Shown here: piece after piece, positions 27,138 through 58,400 of the stretch | Numbering within the stretch: the stretch's first letter is position 1 | Layout: each line of letters begins with the position of its first letter | Assembly (NCBI GenBank): GCA_033964015.1 | Contig: CM066913.1 | Coordinates: 11,712,953 to 11,776,952 of the forward strand | DNA: 64,000 bases | Direction: 5' to 3' | Source: Scolanthus callimorphus | Lineage: Eukaryota; Cnidaria; Anthozoa; Actiniaria; Edwardsiidae | The notes under the pieces: generated by a model | What the model saw: only the letters and a program-made list of their open reading frames with translations | What the model was told of the DNA's origin: nothing | The model's database searches: none | Position numbers and translations under genes: made by a program

Positions 27138-27418
27138 TAGGATTATTCAAAGCTGCAAGAGGCTAGATCCGCTAAGAAAATAGCACGAAAAAAGCGATAT
27201 CGCACGAGTCGCGCAGCGACTATATCTCTTTTTTGTGTAAATTGAGGACGAGATATCATAGGATTCAAGTATATTCAAAGCGTTCAGTCGGTAGATTCCG
27301 CCGAAAATAGCACTCAAAAAGCGATATCGCCCTCGTCGCTGCGCGACTCGTGCGATATCGCTTTTTGAGTGCTATTTTCTTAGCGGAATCTAGCCTCCTG
27401 AAGCTTTGAATAATCCTA
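27138..27418. mobile_element. TA-flanked foldback MITE, family D copy 1
   Basis: The terminus TAGGATTATTCAAAGC and its inverse are flanked by TA (27136-27137, 27419-27420). The arms include GCGATATCGC and a GTCGCGCAGCGAC palindrome. It ends about 200 bases upstream of the PARP2-like start codon. A rearranged copy lies at 32433 in that gene. Confidence 0.85.
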
Positions 27419-27622
27419 TAAAAATCTTCAATACTGTCGTCGCGGGACGGGATTGGATCGCTAAGGACTATGGGTATATAAGATTTCCCGCGCAACCTCG
27501 TTTCCAAGGATCTCTGGGTAATTTTCAAGATGTCGGCAGATCGGCGAGCTTGTTGAGTTGAGTGAGGTTTTGGTCTTGATTTTTCACGAATTGACGGCTT
27601 TTGTTGCGTTTGTTCAGCCAGA

Positions 27623-37583
<9,961 letters not shown>

Positions 37584-37725
37584 TAGAGCAATTGCCTACC
37601 GATTGTGTCATGGCCTTCTTCATCTTCCCAAGGGATTTTCAGTTGATATGACAAGCACCTAGTCTCGTCTGGCAGCACGCATCGACAAAAGAAAGAAGGA
37701 AGAGACAGAATAGGTTGGGTTTCCT

Positions 37726-37998
37726 GTGGCGAGAACTAGAAAGCAGAAAACCCTCTCCTTTTTTCTCTTCGTGATTTTCTATACGGGATCCTGGTTACCC
37801 TTTGCTTTCATTTCCTTTCATGATTTCTTCGGAGTTGCCTGCGGACGAAGCTGGACAATGGCGCACTTATTTTTTGTATGTCTGGGTATAATGTGTTTAG
37901 GTTGTGATTCGATGTCATGGATGAGGCAGCTACGACGAATGATTGTAACAATGAAGAAATTGAAAGATAACATGTTGATTGTTTTGTTTGTTTGTTGA
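37726..37998 (+). pseudogene. GPCR TM6-TM7 fragment
   Basis: A 90-codon frame 142 bases after the PARP2-like stop reads like the end of a rhodopsin-class receptor: a basic stretch (ARTRKQKTL), a TM6-like segment with SWLPF in place of CWLPF, a TM7-like segment (MAHLFFVCLGIMCLG), and a basic juxtamembrane tail (RQLRRM). No TM1-TM5 is found upstream, and the frame just before it is broken. It is likely a remnant, though it could be the last exon of something unrecognised. Confidence 0.45.
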
Positions 37999-38187
37999 CA
38001 TAAAGTTGTTATTACAAAAGTCAGGCGACCAGTTTTGTTTACTTTCAATAGAAATATAAAAGACGAGTTCACATAAATGTTCTCTCCTGGTAATTTGGTG
38101 AATGCTAATACCGCTAATCCGGATAAAATGTTAATAGATTATGTCGATCGTTGATTGAAAGAGGTAAGGTGGTAAGAGAGCATATAG

Positions 38188-47703
<9,516 letters not shown>

Positions 47704-50270
47704 TGGGCACTCTGTATGTATCCTAAAGTGCGGCCAACAGATCATCGAATAACTACGCTCCACCATCAGTGACGACAGGAATTAGGTACTACGTGTTAGT
47801 AAAAATACGGTACGTCACTAAGTAATATATGATTTTAAAATATTTTTATCAGTTAACAAATCAATAGACTTCTTGGCTTCGTATGCAAATTGTCCACATT
47901 TTCTTATAATTGTAGATTGACTTATTTGAATATTTTACGTTTCTTTCCATCTTTAGTCTGTCATTTTTCTGTTGTAATTTTGTATGTAAATATTATGTCT
48001 GTAGTGTGACAGAATAGCCCATGTATGTATGCCCCCGTACGGAAGAGGTAACCCCTCGGAAATACCTACGGAAGAGCCTTTTTTGGGTTGCACCCTCTCG
48101 GAAAAGACGTTTAGCTATACTTTAATAACTTTAATTCAAACGTCGATCATTTGCCGCGTCGAATCCAATTCAGCCGACTGGTTTTCTCCTTTTCACAACC
48201 AAGGAAAAAAAAATACAATACAATACAATACAATACAATACATACAACACAATACAATACATACAGTACAACACAATACAATAATTTATTTAGAGACGGT
48301 GACGTGGGGAGAGGTTACCGAGCTCCCGAGCAGAAGCTCATGTGAAAAACGCGCGACTATTACATATAACTCACTACAATTACAATTACAAGACAAGATA
48401 CTTCGAAAATTATGTAAAATTACATCGAGATGACATATAGCGATTACGATTGTAGGCATTTGCTGCACTGGCAGCCATGGTAGTTGATGCCCTTAAGAGA
48501 GACTTGAATTCAGAAAGAGTAGCAGCATAAACAAGAAAAAAACACTTACATTCCTTTGTTTTGCTATGACTCATCTACATTTTCCTTCTGCACTAGACAA
48601 AGTGTCCTTGAAGCTGCAAAATGAAATTCTAACAATTAGATTCGACGCGGCAAACGTTCGACGTCTGAAACTGGCCTGAATCACATGATCTGATAGACAA
48701 TTTGTGGTCTAATGGGACCTACGAACAAGGACGACCCGTAACATGTAATGCTATTGGGATAGACTACTACTAGGTAAGGAAATAATTTTAGCTATAAAAT
48801 AGGCGATATATATTTAAACACTTGTAATAAAATAAACTTAAGTTTGAATTATAAATTGATATTTTCACGTTAGGAATTTTTGTAGTACTGCGCATGTGCT
48901 CATGATGTGCCCACTTCACGCGCGAGGATATCTGGGATATCAAGCTTTGGATCGGCGAAAACAAAAAAAAAGCCCGTCACTTCGTGACGCTAGAAGACGC
49001 AACCTGAGTCCCCTTCCATAAACTGCTGATTTACATTACTAATGACCTCCTTCGAGAAAGACCCCCTGCCCCATGCCGAAATAAATGAAGTGAGCCCCAG
49101 AGCCTTTTTTGTATGTTTTGCACTGGTCTCCCTGATTTTTTTTTGAGAAATGTCATTCATGGTTTAGCATGCGCTCTGTGGGCTGGCGGCTTTGTCCTCG
49201 CTGAAAAATTCGCTTGAATAGAACTTAGCCAAACGTGAATCTTTTCCAACAAAAAAACACCCTACTAAAGAGATTTCCTTCTTCTCTTCGGGTTTGTGTC
49301 CTTCGTTTTGCGATACAGCGTAAGGATTTATACTTAGAGTATTATTCATGGCTTTGCTTTGTGTAAATATGTCACCCATTTCGCCTTAGCCCGGGCTCAG
49401 GAAACCAAGACACTTAGTTACGTTGTTCAAGCTGAATGAATTTTTTTCTCAACTTAAAGCTTTCGAATAAGAATTGTCCCTGCACATTCCTGCAAAGTAA
49501 TCTGTGACAGAACCATTTAGGTCTGAAGACTATGGTGCTTTCGGCTGTGCGAACTGAGTTCTTTTTAGTTTCTGTGGGAGATTTAAAAATGGCGGCGATG
49601 GCAGCTTTGTCCTTCGCTTAAGAAATTGCTTGAATTAGAACTTAGCCCAGGGTGAATCTTTTCCAACCAAAACACGCTCACTGTCGAGATTTCCACCTTT
49701 CTGCAGGTTTGTGAACTTCTTTTGGCGGCACAGGTTTCCTAAGCGGAGTTGCCTAAGCCTAGCGAGACCGTGTGAGTGCGAACGATTTAGCCAATCAGAA
49801 AACGTTTGCCAGCGACACCCGATTATAATATATAGATTAGGTTCAAGCATAGTTAGTAGAGGGAGACCTACTCCTCTACCACTATAGTTCAAACTACGGA
49901 AACGAAGAAAAAAAAAGTGATATTTACACGATATATGTTGTGGTTTTCTTCGAATAAGGCGGGCCTATTTTGGCATCGAAAGACTCCTGAAAACCACCCC
50001 TAAATAAAAAAAACAATAATTATGTCGAATATCGATCGGAACTAATCGGTCTGTTTACATCAAAATATCGACTGCTACAACGTTTGAACTACTTTCGCGT
50101 CAGTCCTTTCTTCCTCGTGTTCTCAGTGAAAAGACATTGCATCGTATCGCGACATGACACGTGCGTCAGTGTGACAGCAGTGGCTACACGCACGCTTTGC
50201 GGGGCACTTATTTTTTATCTTTGGCTAACAAATTCTGATTTGCTGTCCCTCCGAGTGGAATTTTACAACA
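47704..50270. other. intergenic, PGM1 to LINE
   Basis: No gene recognised. It holds a foldback with ACGTCGA..TTTGCCGCGTCGAAT arms (48138-48664) enclosing an ATACA microsatellite (48208-48282), and a direct duplication (about 49187-49290 and 49597-49710, sharing GTGAATCTTTTCCAAC). The rest is AT-rich. Confidence 0.5.
48138..48664. mobile_element. foldback element with (ATACA)n core
   Basis: Arms of about 30 bp, TTTGCCGCGTCGAATCCAAT at left and its inverse ATTAGATTCGACGCGGCAAA at right, enclose a long non-coding core. Confidence 0.55.
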
Positions 50271-52840
50271 TCATTTTTTTTTTTTTTTTTTGGTAGGTTT
50301 TTTTTTTTTTTTTTTTTTTTGTCATCATTTTATACAATACATTCTTAACCCAACACCCAAAAACCCATATACATTTCGCTTGTTGTTTTGTTTTTTTTAC
50401 ATTTGTATTTTACATAAATTTAACTCATTGCTTTAAAAACACTTTTTTTTTTCATTTGAACTTTCTTTGGGGTATGATATAACGAAAAGAAAAAAAAAAA
50501 ACACAAAACACTACGACACAATACAAAACAATACACAATACATATTTCAACCAGAGTGAGTGCCAAATTCAAAAACTTCCATTTCTCAAGATGAACAGGT
50601 AGCTTATGAGCCAATTTAGCCGCATGTCGCTTACTTTCTCCATGTAAACAAGGTGTTGTTTAACATCGACAGAGAGGGGACCTTGTATCGATCCCTTCCT
50701 TTATAAAATCATTTTGTACATAGAAGCACAAAGTTGATTGCAGAGGTATCAGACTCGACCCCAAATAAAATATTCCTAAAATTATGCTTGGCAGAACCCA
50801 CCCAATGTCATTCAACCATTCACGAATCTCAAGATACAGGTTCCTTGATTCACTGCACTCTACGAACATATGTTCGACAGTTTCTAATTGAGAAAAACAG
50901 AAGGAGCAACTAGGACTACTCACCAACTTGAAACGAAACAAGTCGTTATTAAGATAAAGACCGTTGTTAAGCAATTTATACTGGAAAAATCTGGAATATG
51001 TGTCGTTAGAAGTGGTAAAATTCTCTTATAAATTTGTGTCCAATCTATTTTTTCGCTATGCTTGCATTTATTCTTTTACATATATTAACTGCGCTGAAGG
51101 AAGTTTAAATTTACTATGTACTATATAATTGTACACAATCCTAGTCGAAACTTTTTCTATTTCTAAATTTTATCCCCCAAACAGTACCCGTGATGTGGAA
51201 AAGGAGCTACCTAAAACCTCGTTCTTAACCTTGGTTTTCCATTGATTTGGGATAGCATGCACAAGACTTAACCATCTAAAATAATCAGACTCTGAACACC
51301 TTTCTTCTAACTCTCTCCCACTCAAAAACTCCTTCTTCATTACATAAATCAGCTATTGTATGAATATTACACTGTAGAAAACTACGGTAAACGATTGCCT
51401 CACCTCCTATTCTAATATATGATTATTCCACAAATATGATCTATTACTTCAGCCTCACCAAGTGAGGACGAGAAAAGTCAGCCCAGTGATCAAAACATCC
51501 TTATAAAACTCGGGTAAATTAATGGGTATTCGAGAGGACATCAAAATTCTCCCGAATAGTCTTCATACCACTATAGATTTCAGTAAATAATGAGGCAAAA
51601 ACGTGAATGTCCGGTCCTCAACCAACGAAAGTTGAAAAGCAAATTATTCGACTCGCTTTTACAGAGGACGAAAAATCAGGACATCTCAACCCGCCGTCTT
51701 CGTAATCACCTATAATAGTGGGAATATTTTACTTTCGGTTTCTTCCCTCTCCACACAAAATCCTTGATAGCTACCTCCACTTCTTAATGAACTCCTAGAA
51801 ACTACTAACTTTGACAAATATAATTTAATTTGGATAAAGCCAAACATTTTAACACTTGAATTCGACCATACACAGTCAAGGTCCGGGACTTCCAAATAGA
51901 CAAAAACTGCTTTAAAGTTATCTAGGTCTCGCCTAAAGTTGTTATCATAGCGCAACTTATCGTTATAAGAGAAAAACACTCCTAAAACAGTAATGCCCTT
52001 AACATGAAAATCAACCCACTTAATGCCTCGTACTTTCTTATCAACTTTATTTTCCATTCCTATCCACCCAGCCTCTGACTTGATAAGTTTATTTAAGTGA
52101 GGAAAAATTACAAAAATCTCCTAGAAGATTCAATAGATTCTTTAGCGAGGTAGAATCCTTTAAAAAGAACGTAGTGTCGTCAGCAAACATTGTCAATTAA
52201 TTTCCTTACCGCCAATACTAACACCATTATAATGCTGCAATTTCTAACCCTTATTGCCATGATCTCTAACACTAATAATATAAGAGGTAGGGCGAATTGG
52301 GTCACCCTGTTTAGAGCCTCTATCTAAACAGAAATAGGGAGTCATATTACCGTTATTCATAATCGAAGCAAAATTATCTGAGAGAATAACACGAATCCAT
52401 TTGATAAAACTCAACTCCAAAACCGAAACGATCCAAGGTAGCAAATTATAAAACTGTGGTCTAACGAATCAAAGGCTTTCTCAAATCCGCTGCGAAGAGA
52501 ATATACGACTTATCTATTTTCTTTACATATTCCATAATGTCATCGATTAACCTAATAGGTTCATCGATAGTTCTCCCTTTACAAAGGCAGCTTGATCTGG
52601 ATGAATTAACAAAGGAAGAATATCCGCCAGGCGTTTACACAAAACTTTACTACACAATTTTGCGTCCACATTTATCAAACTTATAGGACGCCAGGCATTC
52701 AAAAATCTGGAGTCTTTGTTTGCCTTCTCGAGTAACGAAATAATAACTGACCGTTGTGTTGTAGCAGAAGTAGACAATCGACCTTCTTAAAGGCATGATT
52801 AAGAGAATTAACGAGATCGTACGAGCAAAGCCCAACATAC
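50271..52840 (-). pseudogene. degraded L1/Tx1-like LINE with poly(A) tail
   Basis: Fragments read on the minus strand in the correct order: WRPISLINVDAKLCSKVL and HPDQAAFVKG (52790-52560), DRGSKQGDPI of the RT domain (about 52310), GIKWVDFHVKGITVLGVFFS (about 52030), and a CSFCFSQLETVEHMFVEC zinc-knuckle (about 50880). The element ends in poly(T) on the plus strand (50271-50320), which is its poly(A) tail. Many frame breaks mean it is inactive, and the endonuclease part is missing. Confidence 0.85.
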
Positions 52841-52918
52841 TAAATAAAACTCTTTTGTTAAACCGTCATTGCCTTGCGTTTTCGAAGCGCCCATTTCGCA
52901 TAAACTATTGTAAGCCTG

Positions 52919-54115
52919 TAAGTTGTCTTAGTGGCAAGGGGGGGTGCAACTACCTTGTCACGTGGTATGACGTCATCGATGACGTCATCAAACGAGGAGA
53001 AAAGGTGATATCTCGGGAAGGGATAAACCTCAGACAACCAACTTAGGTAAAGCTGTCTTAGTGGCAAGGGGGGCGCAACTGCAGGGTCACGTGGTATGAT
53101 GTCATCGATGACGTCATCAAACGGGAAAAGGTTGATATCTCGGGAATGGATAAACCTCTGACAACCAAACTTGGGTGAGTTTGTCTTAGTGGCAAGGGGG
53201 GTGCAACTTCTTGTCACGTGGTATGACGTCATCGATGACGTCATCAAACGAGAAAGGTTGATATATCGGGAAGGGATAAACCTCAGACAACCAAAATGGG
53301 TGAAGTTGTTTCAGTGGCAAGGGGGATGCAACTGCCTTGTCACGTGGTATGACGTCATCGATGGACGTCATCAAACGAGAAAAGGTTGATATCTGGAAGG
53401 ATAAACCTCAGAAAACCAAACTTAGGTAAAGCTGTCTTAGTGGCAAGGGGGGTGCAACTGCCTTGTCACGTGGTATGACGTCATCGATGACGTCATCAAA
53501 CGAGAAAAAGGTTGATATCTCGGGAAGGATAAACCTCAGACAACCAAACTTGGGTAAAGTTGTCTTAGTGCAAGAGGGGTGCAACTGCAGTCATGGTGGT
53601 ATGACGTCATCGATGACGTCATCAAACGGGGAAAAGGTTGAATCTCGGGAAGAATGAACCTCAGACCAAACCAAACTTGGGTGAAGTTAGTTGTCTTAGT
53701 GGCAGGTGGGATGCAATGCCTTGTCACGTGGTTATACGTCATCGAAGACGTCATCATAGAAGAAAAATAATATATTTCGAGAAGGGATGATCCTCAGACA
53801 ACCAAAGTTGGATAAAGTGTCTAAGTGGCAAGGGGAGGCAACGTCTTGGTCACGTGGTACGACGTCATCGATGACGTCATCATAAAAGAAAAAAATATTT
53901 CTCGCCAAGGGATGAACCTCAGACAACCAACTTGGGTGAAGTTGTTCATTTAGTGGCAAGGGTGCAACTGCCTGGTCACGTTGTATGACGCCATCGATGA
54001 CGTCATAGCAGAAAAACAATATATCTCGGGAAGGGATGAATCTCAGGCAACCAAACTAATTGGGTAAAGTTGTCTTAGTGACAAGGGGGGGGGGGGGGGG
54101 GGGTGCAACTCAGCC
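52919..54115. repeat. 126-bp satellite, nine units, each with a CRE palindrome
   Basis: Units start near CTTAGTGGCAAGGGGGGTGC and carry TCACGTGGTA followed by TGACGTCATCGATGACGTCA, a perfect 20-bp palindrome made of two full CREs around TCGA. Palindrome starts: 52968, 53097, 53224, 53350, 53476, 53602, about 53733, 53850 and 53984. Units 1, 3, 5 and 6 are perfect; the others carry one to three changes. The left edge abuts the LINE remnant and the right edge a G tract (about 54085-54103). Confidence 0.93.
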
Positions 54116-55437
54116 TGGTCAGAAAAATATGTAACCAGGAGCTCCTCTTTTAGCCGTGGCTAAATCTATATATTATGGGTCTCTTGCAAGGAATGACACT
54201 CCGCTATCGCCTTTGTGTTTTGTAATCCAATGAAAAATTTTATTGCATTTTAAACGTTAGGAAGTAAATGACATGATGAGAGTTACAAACTATGAGTCAA
54301 CAGATAACCGGTTCGGCAGTTAGATTTTCCTCCAAATAGTAACACTGCCGTGACATCGATCTTCTTGCTTGTCCCCTCTCGCTTACGACACACTTGGCTT
54401 ACATCCCAAGTATTTGTACCGAAGAGAGAGCCGAAGCCGAAGGCAATATATTTATTATCCTACAGAAGTGCCAGGAATAGGAGAAGGTGTCCTAAGATCA
54501 GGCGTAGCCTCGTCCAGGCTACTTGGCGGGGCCGTCACGCTTTCCATGGCCATGACGTCATTGGCTTTTGCTGCTTGAAGAGCGGCCGCCATATTGAATG
54601 CACGAGCTGACAGCAAGGGGGGTAGCATGGGGACAAGGCTAAGATCAGGCGGTCTTTCTCAAGACTCATACGGTCCTGGAAAGTGAATTTTCCGCTGAAG
54701 TTCGATATACTGATTCCAGGTCTGGTAAAACTATTGGTAGAATTGGTAAGGTGATATGCAGGCAGGAGTTTCAAAACACGTGTTCCCATAGTTTCATTAG
54801 GACAAACATGCGTAATCCCCATGTATCCTTCTGGCTCTTTCATTCCCCCATTCCCTTTTGCCTTCCCACCTGTCTCATTCTGTTCTGGGTTAACTCACCG
54901 TTTTCCTAGCAGGGAAGCTAAAGCCTGCACGTCCCAGTCTCGATGGTGTGTCTGTCTTTCCGTACCCTTGTCATTTGGCCTATTTGCCCTCCCACCTGTC
55001 TTATTCTGTTCTGGGTTAAACTCACCGTTTTCCTAGCAGTAAAGCTAAAGCCTGCACGTCCCAGTCTCGATGGTGTGTCTGTCCCTCCGTACCACTTGTC
55101 ATTTGGCCTATTTGCCCTCCCACCTATCTATATTCTGTTCTGGGTAAATCACCGTTTTCCTAGCAGGGAAGCTAAAGCCTGCACGTCCCAGTCTCGATGG
55201 GCATCTATTATCAGGGTCCGTTAGGGGTGACAAATTTCACGCATGCGTACAAGCCAAGCTGTAATAAAGAGGACAGTTCTTAGGCTGCAAACTCGTATAT
55301 TATATAATCCACGTTATCGGCCTTGGATCGGTTTCATACACAAGAAGTTCACCGTTACCCAAGGTTGTTGTACAAGACAGGACCTAATACTCGTAAGAAC
55401 TAAGCTCACGGAATAGGACAGAATAGGGCAGCGTTAC
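54116..55437. other. 3' region of OvoA-like gene, terminal exons unresolved
   Basis: The last part of the methyltransferase domain should lie here on the minus strand but I could not read it with confidence. A 127-bp triplicate (54841-55198) carries an exon-like segment. The remaining sequence shows no gene. Confidence 0.4.
54841..55198 (-). repeat. 127-bp tandem triplicate with exon-like segment
   Basis: The block CCGTTTTCCTAGCAGGGAAG recurs at about 54897, 55024 and 55152. On the minus strand each unit reads RDWDVQALASLLGK and ends at a donor-like GTGAGTT (GTGATTT in the unit nearest the gene). The position and the VQALASLLG pattern would suit an OvoA C-terminal exon, but this is tentative. 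Confidence 0.6.
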
Positions 55438-58400
55438 CTTTGGGTCTGTCCAGCCTGTGCAGCCCCGTGAAGGCCACAAAATCGAATGTGCCGATCTCGA
55501 TAGGAAGCCACGTGAACTGAAAACAGGAAATTTCAAGTGTGAGAGATGTGCCTAGTGTAAATTGAAGAGCAATATCATGTGGTAGATGCTACAAAAACAC
55601 ACTGCAATGAGATGAGAAGGCTTTATATTAATTGTTTTTCCTGTGTGCACAGTCCGATGTAAACCACTCTGGTGATTTTTCTAAAGATAACAACGCGATA
55701 TAAAAGGGTTCATTTCATTTCTCGAACGAGAGTCCTGATTCTACATCATTAAGCTATAGGTAAAAACAAGTTTGCGAGGTTTTCATCCCACGGACCGGAC
55801 TTGCCTGTTTAAATACGACCCTGTTTGGGTCAGTAGTCTCTGCCAAGGCGACTAGTCTAGACTTTGTTGGTTGTGACACGCTATCTTCTCTCCTTTCTGT
55901 AGACGTAACGCCGCGTCAATCAGTCTGCCACTGAAGTCAATTGCTACAACCTGAAAGAATCATTGAATCATACTCACATGTATGTTCTGAATCATTACAT
56001 ACTGACATTATTATATAGACACGAGTGTTTACTGGGAAATACCCCACTCGTAGATATCATACGAAGCTCGACCGGGTCCTGAGTGACTATTTTCCATAGT
56101 GAGGATATGGGTCAAAAGAAAGTGCTTGGAAATCAAAGAAAATTACACGGTGGCTTGACGATATGAATTTATTTTCTCGTGTCAAAAGTAATAATTTCTT
56201 TTGCCACTCGAAAATAAAATCCAATCTTCGCGCCACCGTGTAATATCCTCTATGTATGTAATGAATCATACTGACATGTATGTACTGAAGATACTGACAT
56301 GTATCTACTGAATCATACTGACATGCAGTACTGAATCATACTGACATGCATGTACTGAATCATACTGCATGCATGTACTGAATCATACTGAAATGCATGT
56401 ACTGAATCATACCGACATGTATATACTGAATCATACTGACATGTATCTACTGAATCATACTGACATGTATCTACTGAATCATACTGACATGTATCTACTG
56501 AATCATACTGACATGTATGTACTGAATCATTCAGTAACAATAACGAGGTCGCGCGAGGGTAGTGAGAGTTTTCACCAAGGTTTCCTTTTTTTTCTTTTAA
56601 CCAACGCCAACGCCTACTTGATGTGACACTTGATGTTATTATCCCGTCCCTTCCCCGGCGGTACTCCCCTAAACATTTAAGGGGATGATCGTCGGAAAAA
56701 AATGATTAATACAAACTCAGCTATGTTAATGCCTGGGTCTCAGTTGCTTTCAAAATGGCGGCTCAAAAACCTTAGGGGGTGGTCTGTATCGAGAACTTTT
56801 AATCTTGACCATTCATTGTTATTTAGAATTGTTGTTCGGCAAAAAGTAAACAAATCCTATTTACATCCCCATGGCAACGTGGAATGTGACCTTTGAACTC
56901 CAAAGAAAGGAAATTTTAAAAACTGCTTCGCGGGGAAAGGAAAGGCAAAAAATTTAAGGATATTAAGATGTTATGTAATTAATGCTAGGACAAGTATCAC
57001 TGGTCCAACTAGATATGAGTCCTTTAATCAGGAAACCTATTTTGGGACATTCTGAAATATGATATCTGCTAATAATGAAAACATTATGCACGATATCTAG
57101 TGGGACTGATAAATTCAGGGTATGGCCTATTACTTCATTACTTTAATCGCAGGTTGTTTGCATTTTCCACTCCTCGTCAAGCTTTGAAACGAAAATTTTT
57201 GAAACAGAGGTCAAAGGTCGGGCTTTTGTTTCTATGGTAACATCAACTTATTAAATTATGAAGGACGTTGAGGTCTTTAATATTGTAAGGGAATTGGACG
57301 GATAAGTTGGTCGTATCTTTACTCAGAATGAATCTAATGCTAAACAGGGCGTGGTCCCTTTGACCCAGGCATTAAAGTGCCTGAGAAGCTAATGGGATAG
57401 CAAACAGGGCGGGTTCAAATATCTCCACAGTTTCACGAGGACCCATGCGATTAGATGATAAAGTGCGATTTCTTTTTTTTAGCAAAGTGATGGGTTGAAT
57501 ACGAAAATGAGTGGGTACTCGTTTGTTACCTTGTCGAAGTGTTTAGCTAGTGCCCAGGAGTCACGTCAACAGAGCACAACAGATGTAGGCCTGACCAGTG
57601 CCATTGTACTCTTTCGCGACCTCGATACAATGACTCATGAAAGGGCTTACCTGCGATAACAAACAAAAGATCATGTCAAACACCCTGCAATACCATTGTG
57701 ATTTGTTGAATTCCCCTCTTCAAAGCCATTGACTAATTCCACGCTTAAATCTCACTGTTTCGCCCAATTTATTAGCGCGCATCTGAAACTGAATTATAGG
57801 ATTTATCAACTCCACCACTCTAGGTCACATGATTTACCTCCACACTCCCGTATTGTTTCACGAGCTCTGAGCTTAGCTGTTCCTCCGTGTCCGAGCAGTA
57901 CTGGTTATTAGTGCTGGGCAGCCAGGCCTCATCACTGACACCGGGAATTTGAGTGGAGCGTTCTGTCACGGACGAATAAGGACAGATAAGTACAAACATC
58001 ACGCAAGGACAGATAAGTCAAATATCACGCAAGGACAGATAAATACAAATATCACTAACAAGGACAGATAAGTACAAATATCACGTCAGTTAGCAGGAAT
58101 ACACAATCGCAAACGCGCGGCGATCACATCCTCGTCGTCGCATAAACGTTTCTACAAGGTTGAACCTCACCAGCGAAATACATCTAATTCAATAATCATT
58201 ATATTCATGACCTAATCAGCCAACCAGAGCTCTCATTTTGTACCACGTGCAGTACCTTGAAATCCAGGAAGATACTGCAAGTGGACTTGAAAACTTTTCA
58301 AGGTCCAAGGACCTTTGAACTATGAATATTCATAGTTCAAAGGTCCTTGGATCTAGAAATGTTTTCTAGATCCAAGGACCTTTGAACTATGAATATTCAT

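Larger units (their letters stand above)
25735..27622. other. intergenic, CCDC77 to PARP2-like
   Basis: Contains the CCDC77 3' flank, a 136-bp CAGGGGCGGAT-terminal element (26564-26699), a foldback (27138-27418) and the PARP2-like promoter. A short upstream ATG frame begins at 27533 (AAGATGTCGGCA context) and stops after eight codons. No other gene is seen. Confidence 0.5.

Noticed and set aside
52919..54115. CRISPR-like array of regularly spaced repeats
   Set aside because: The whole 126-bp unit is repeated, with no unique spacers, and the window is eukaryotic. It is a satellite.
54535..54843. 102-codon minus-strand frame near the OvoA 3' end
   Set aside because: It has no similarity that I recognise to OvoA C-termini or any other family and no clear splice sites.
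56313..56626. Repetitive frames on both strands
   Set aside because: Translations of the 24-bp minisatellite.
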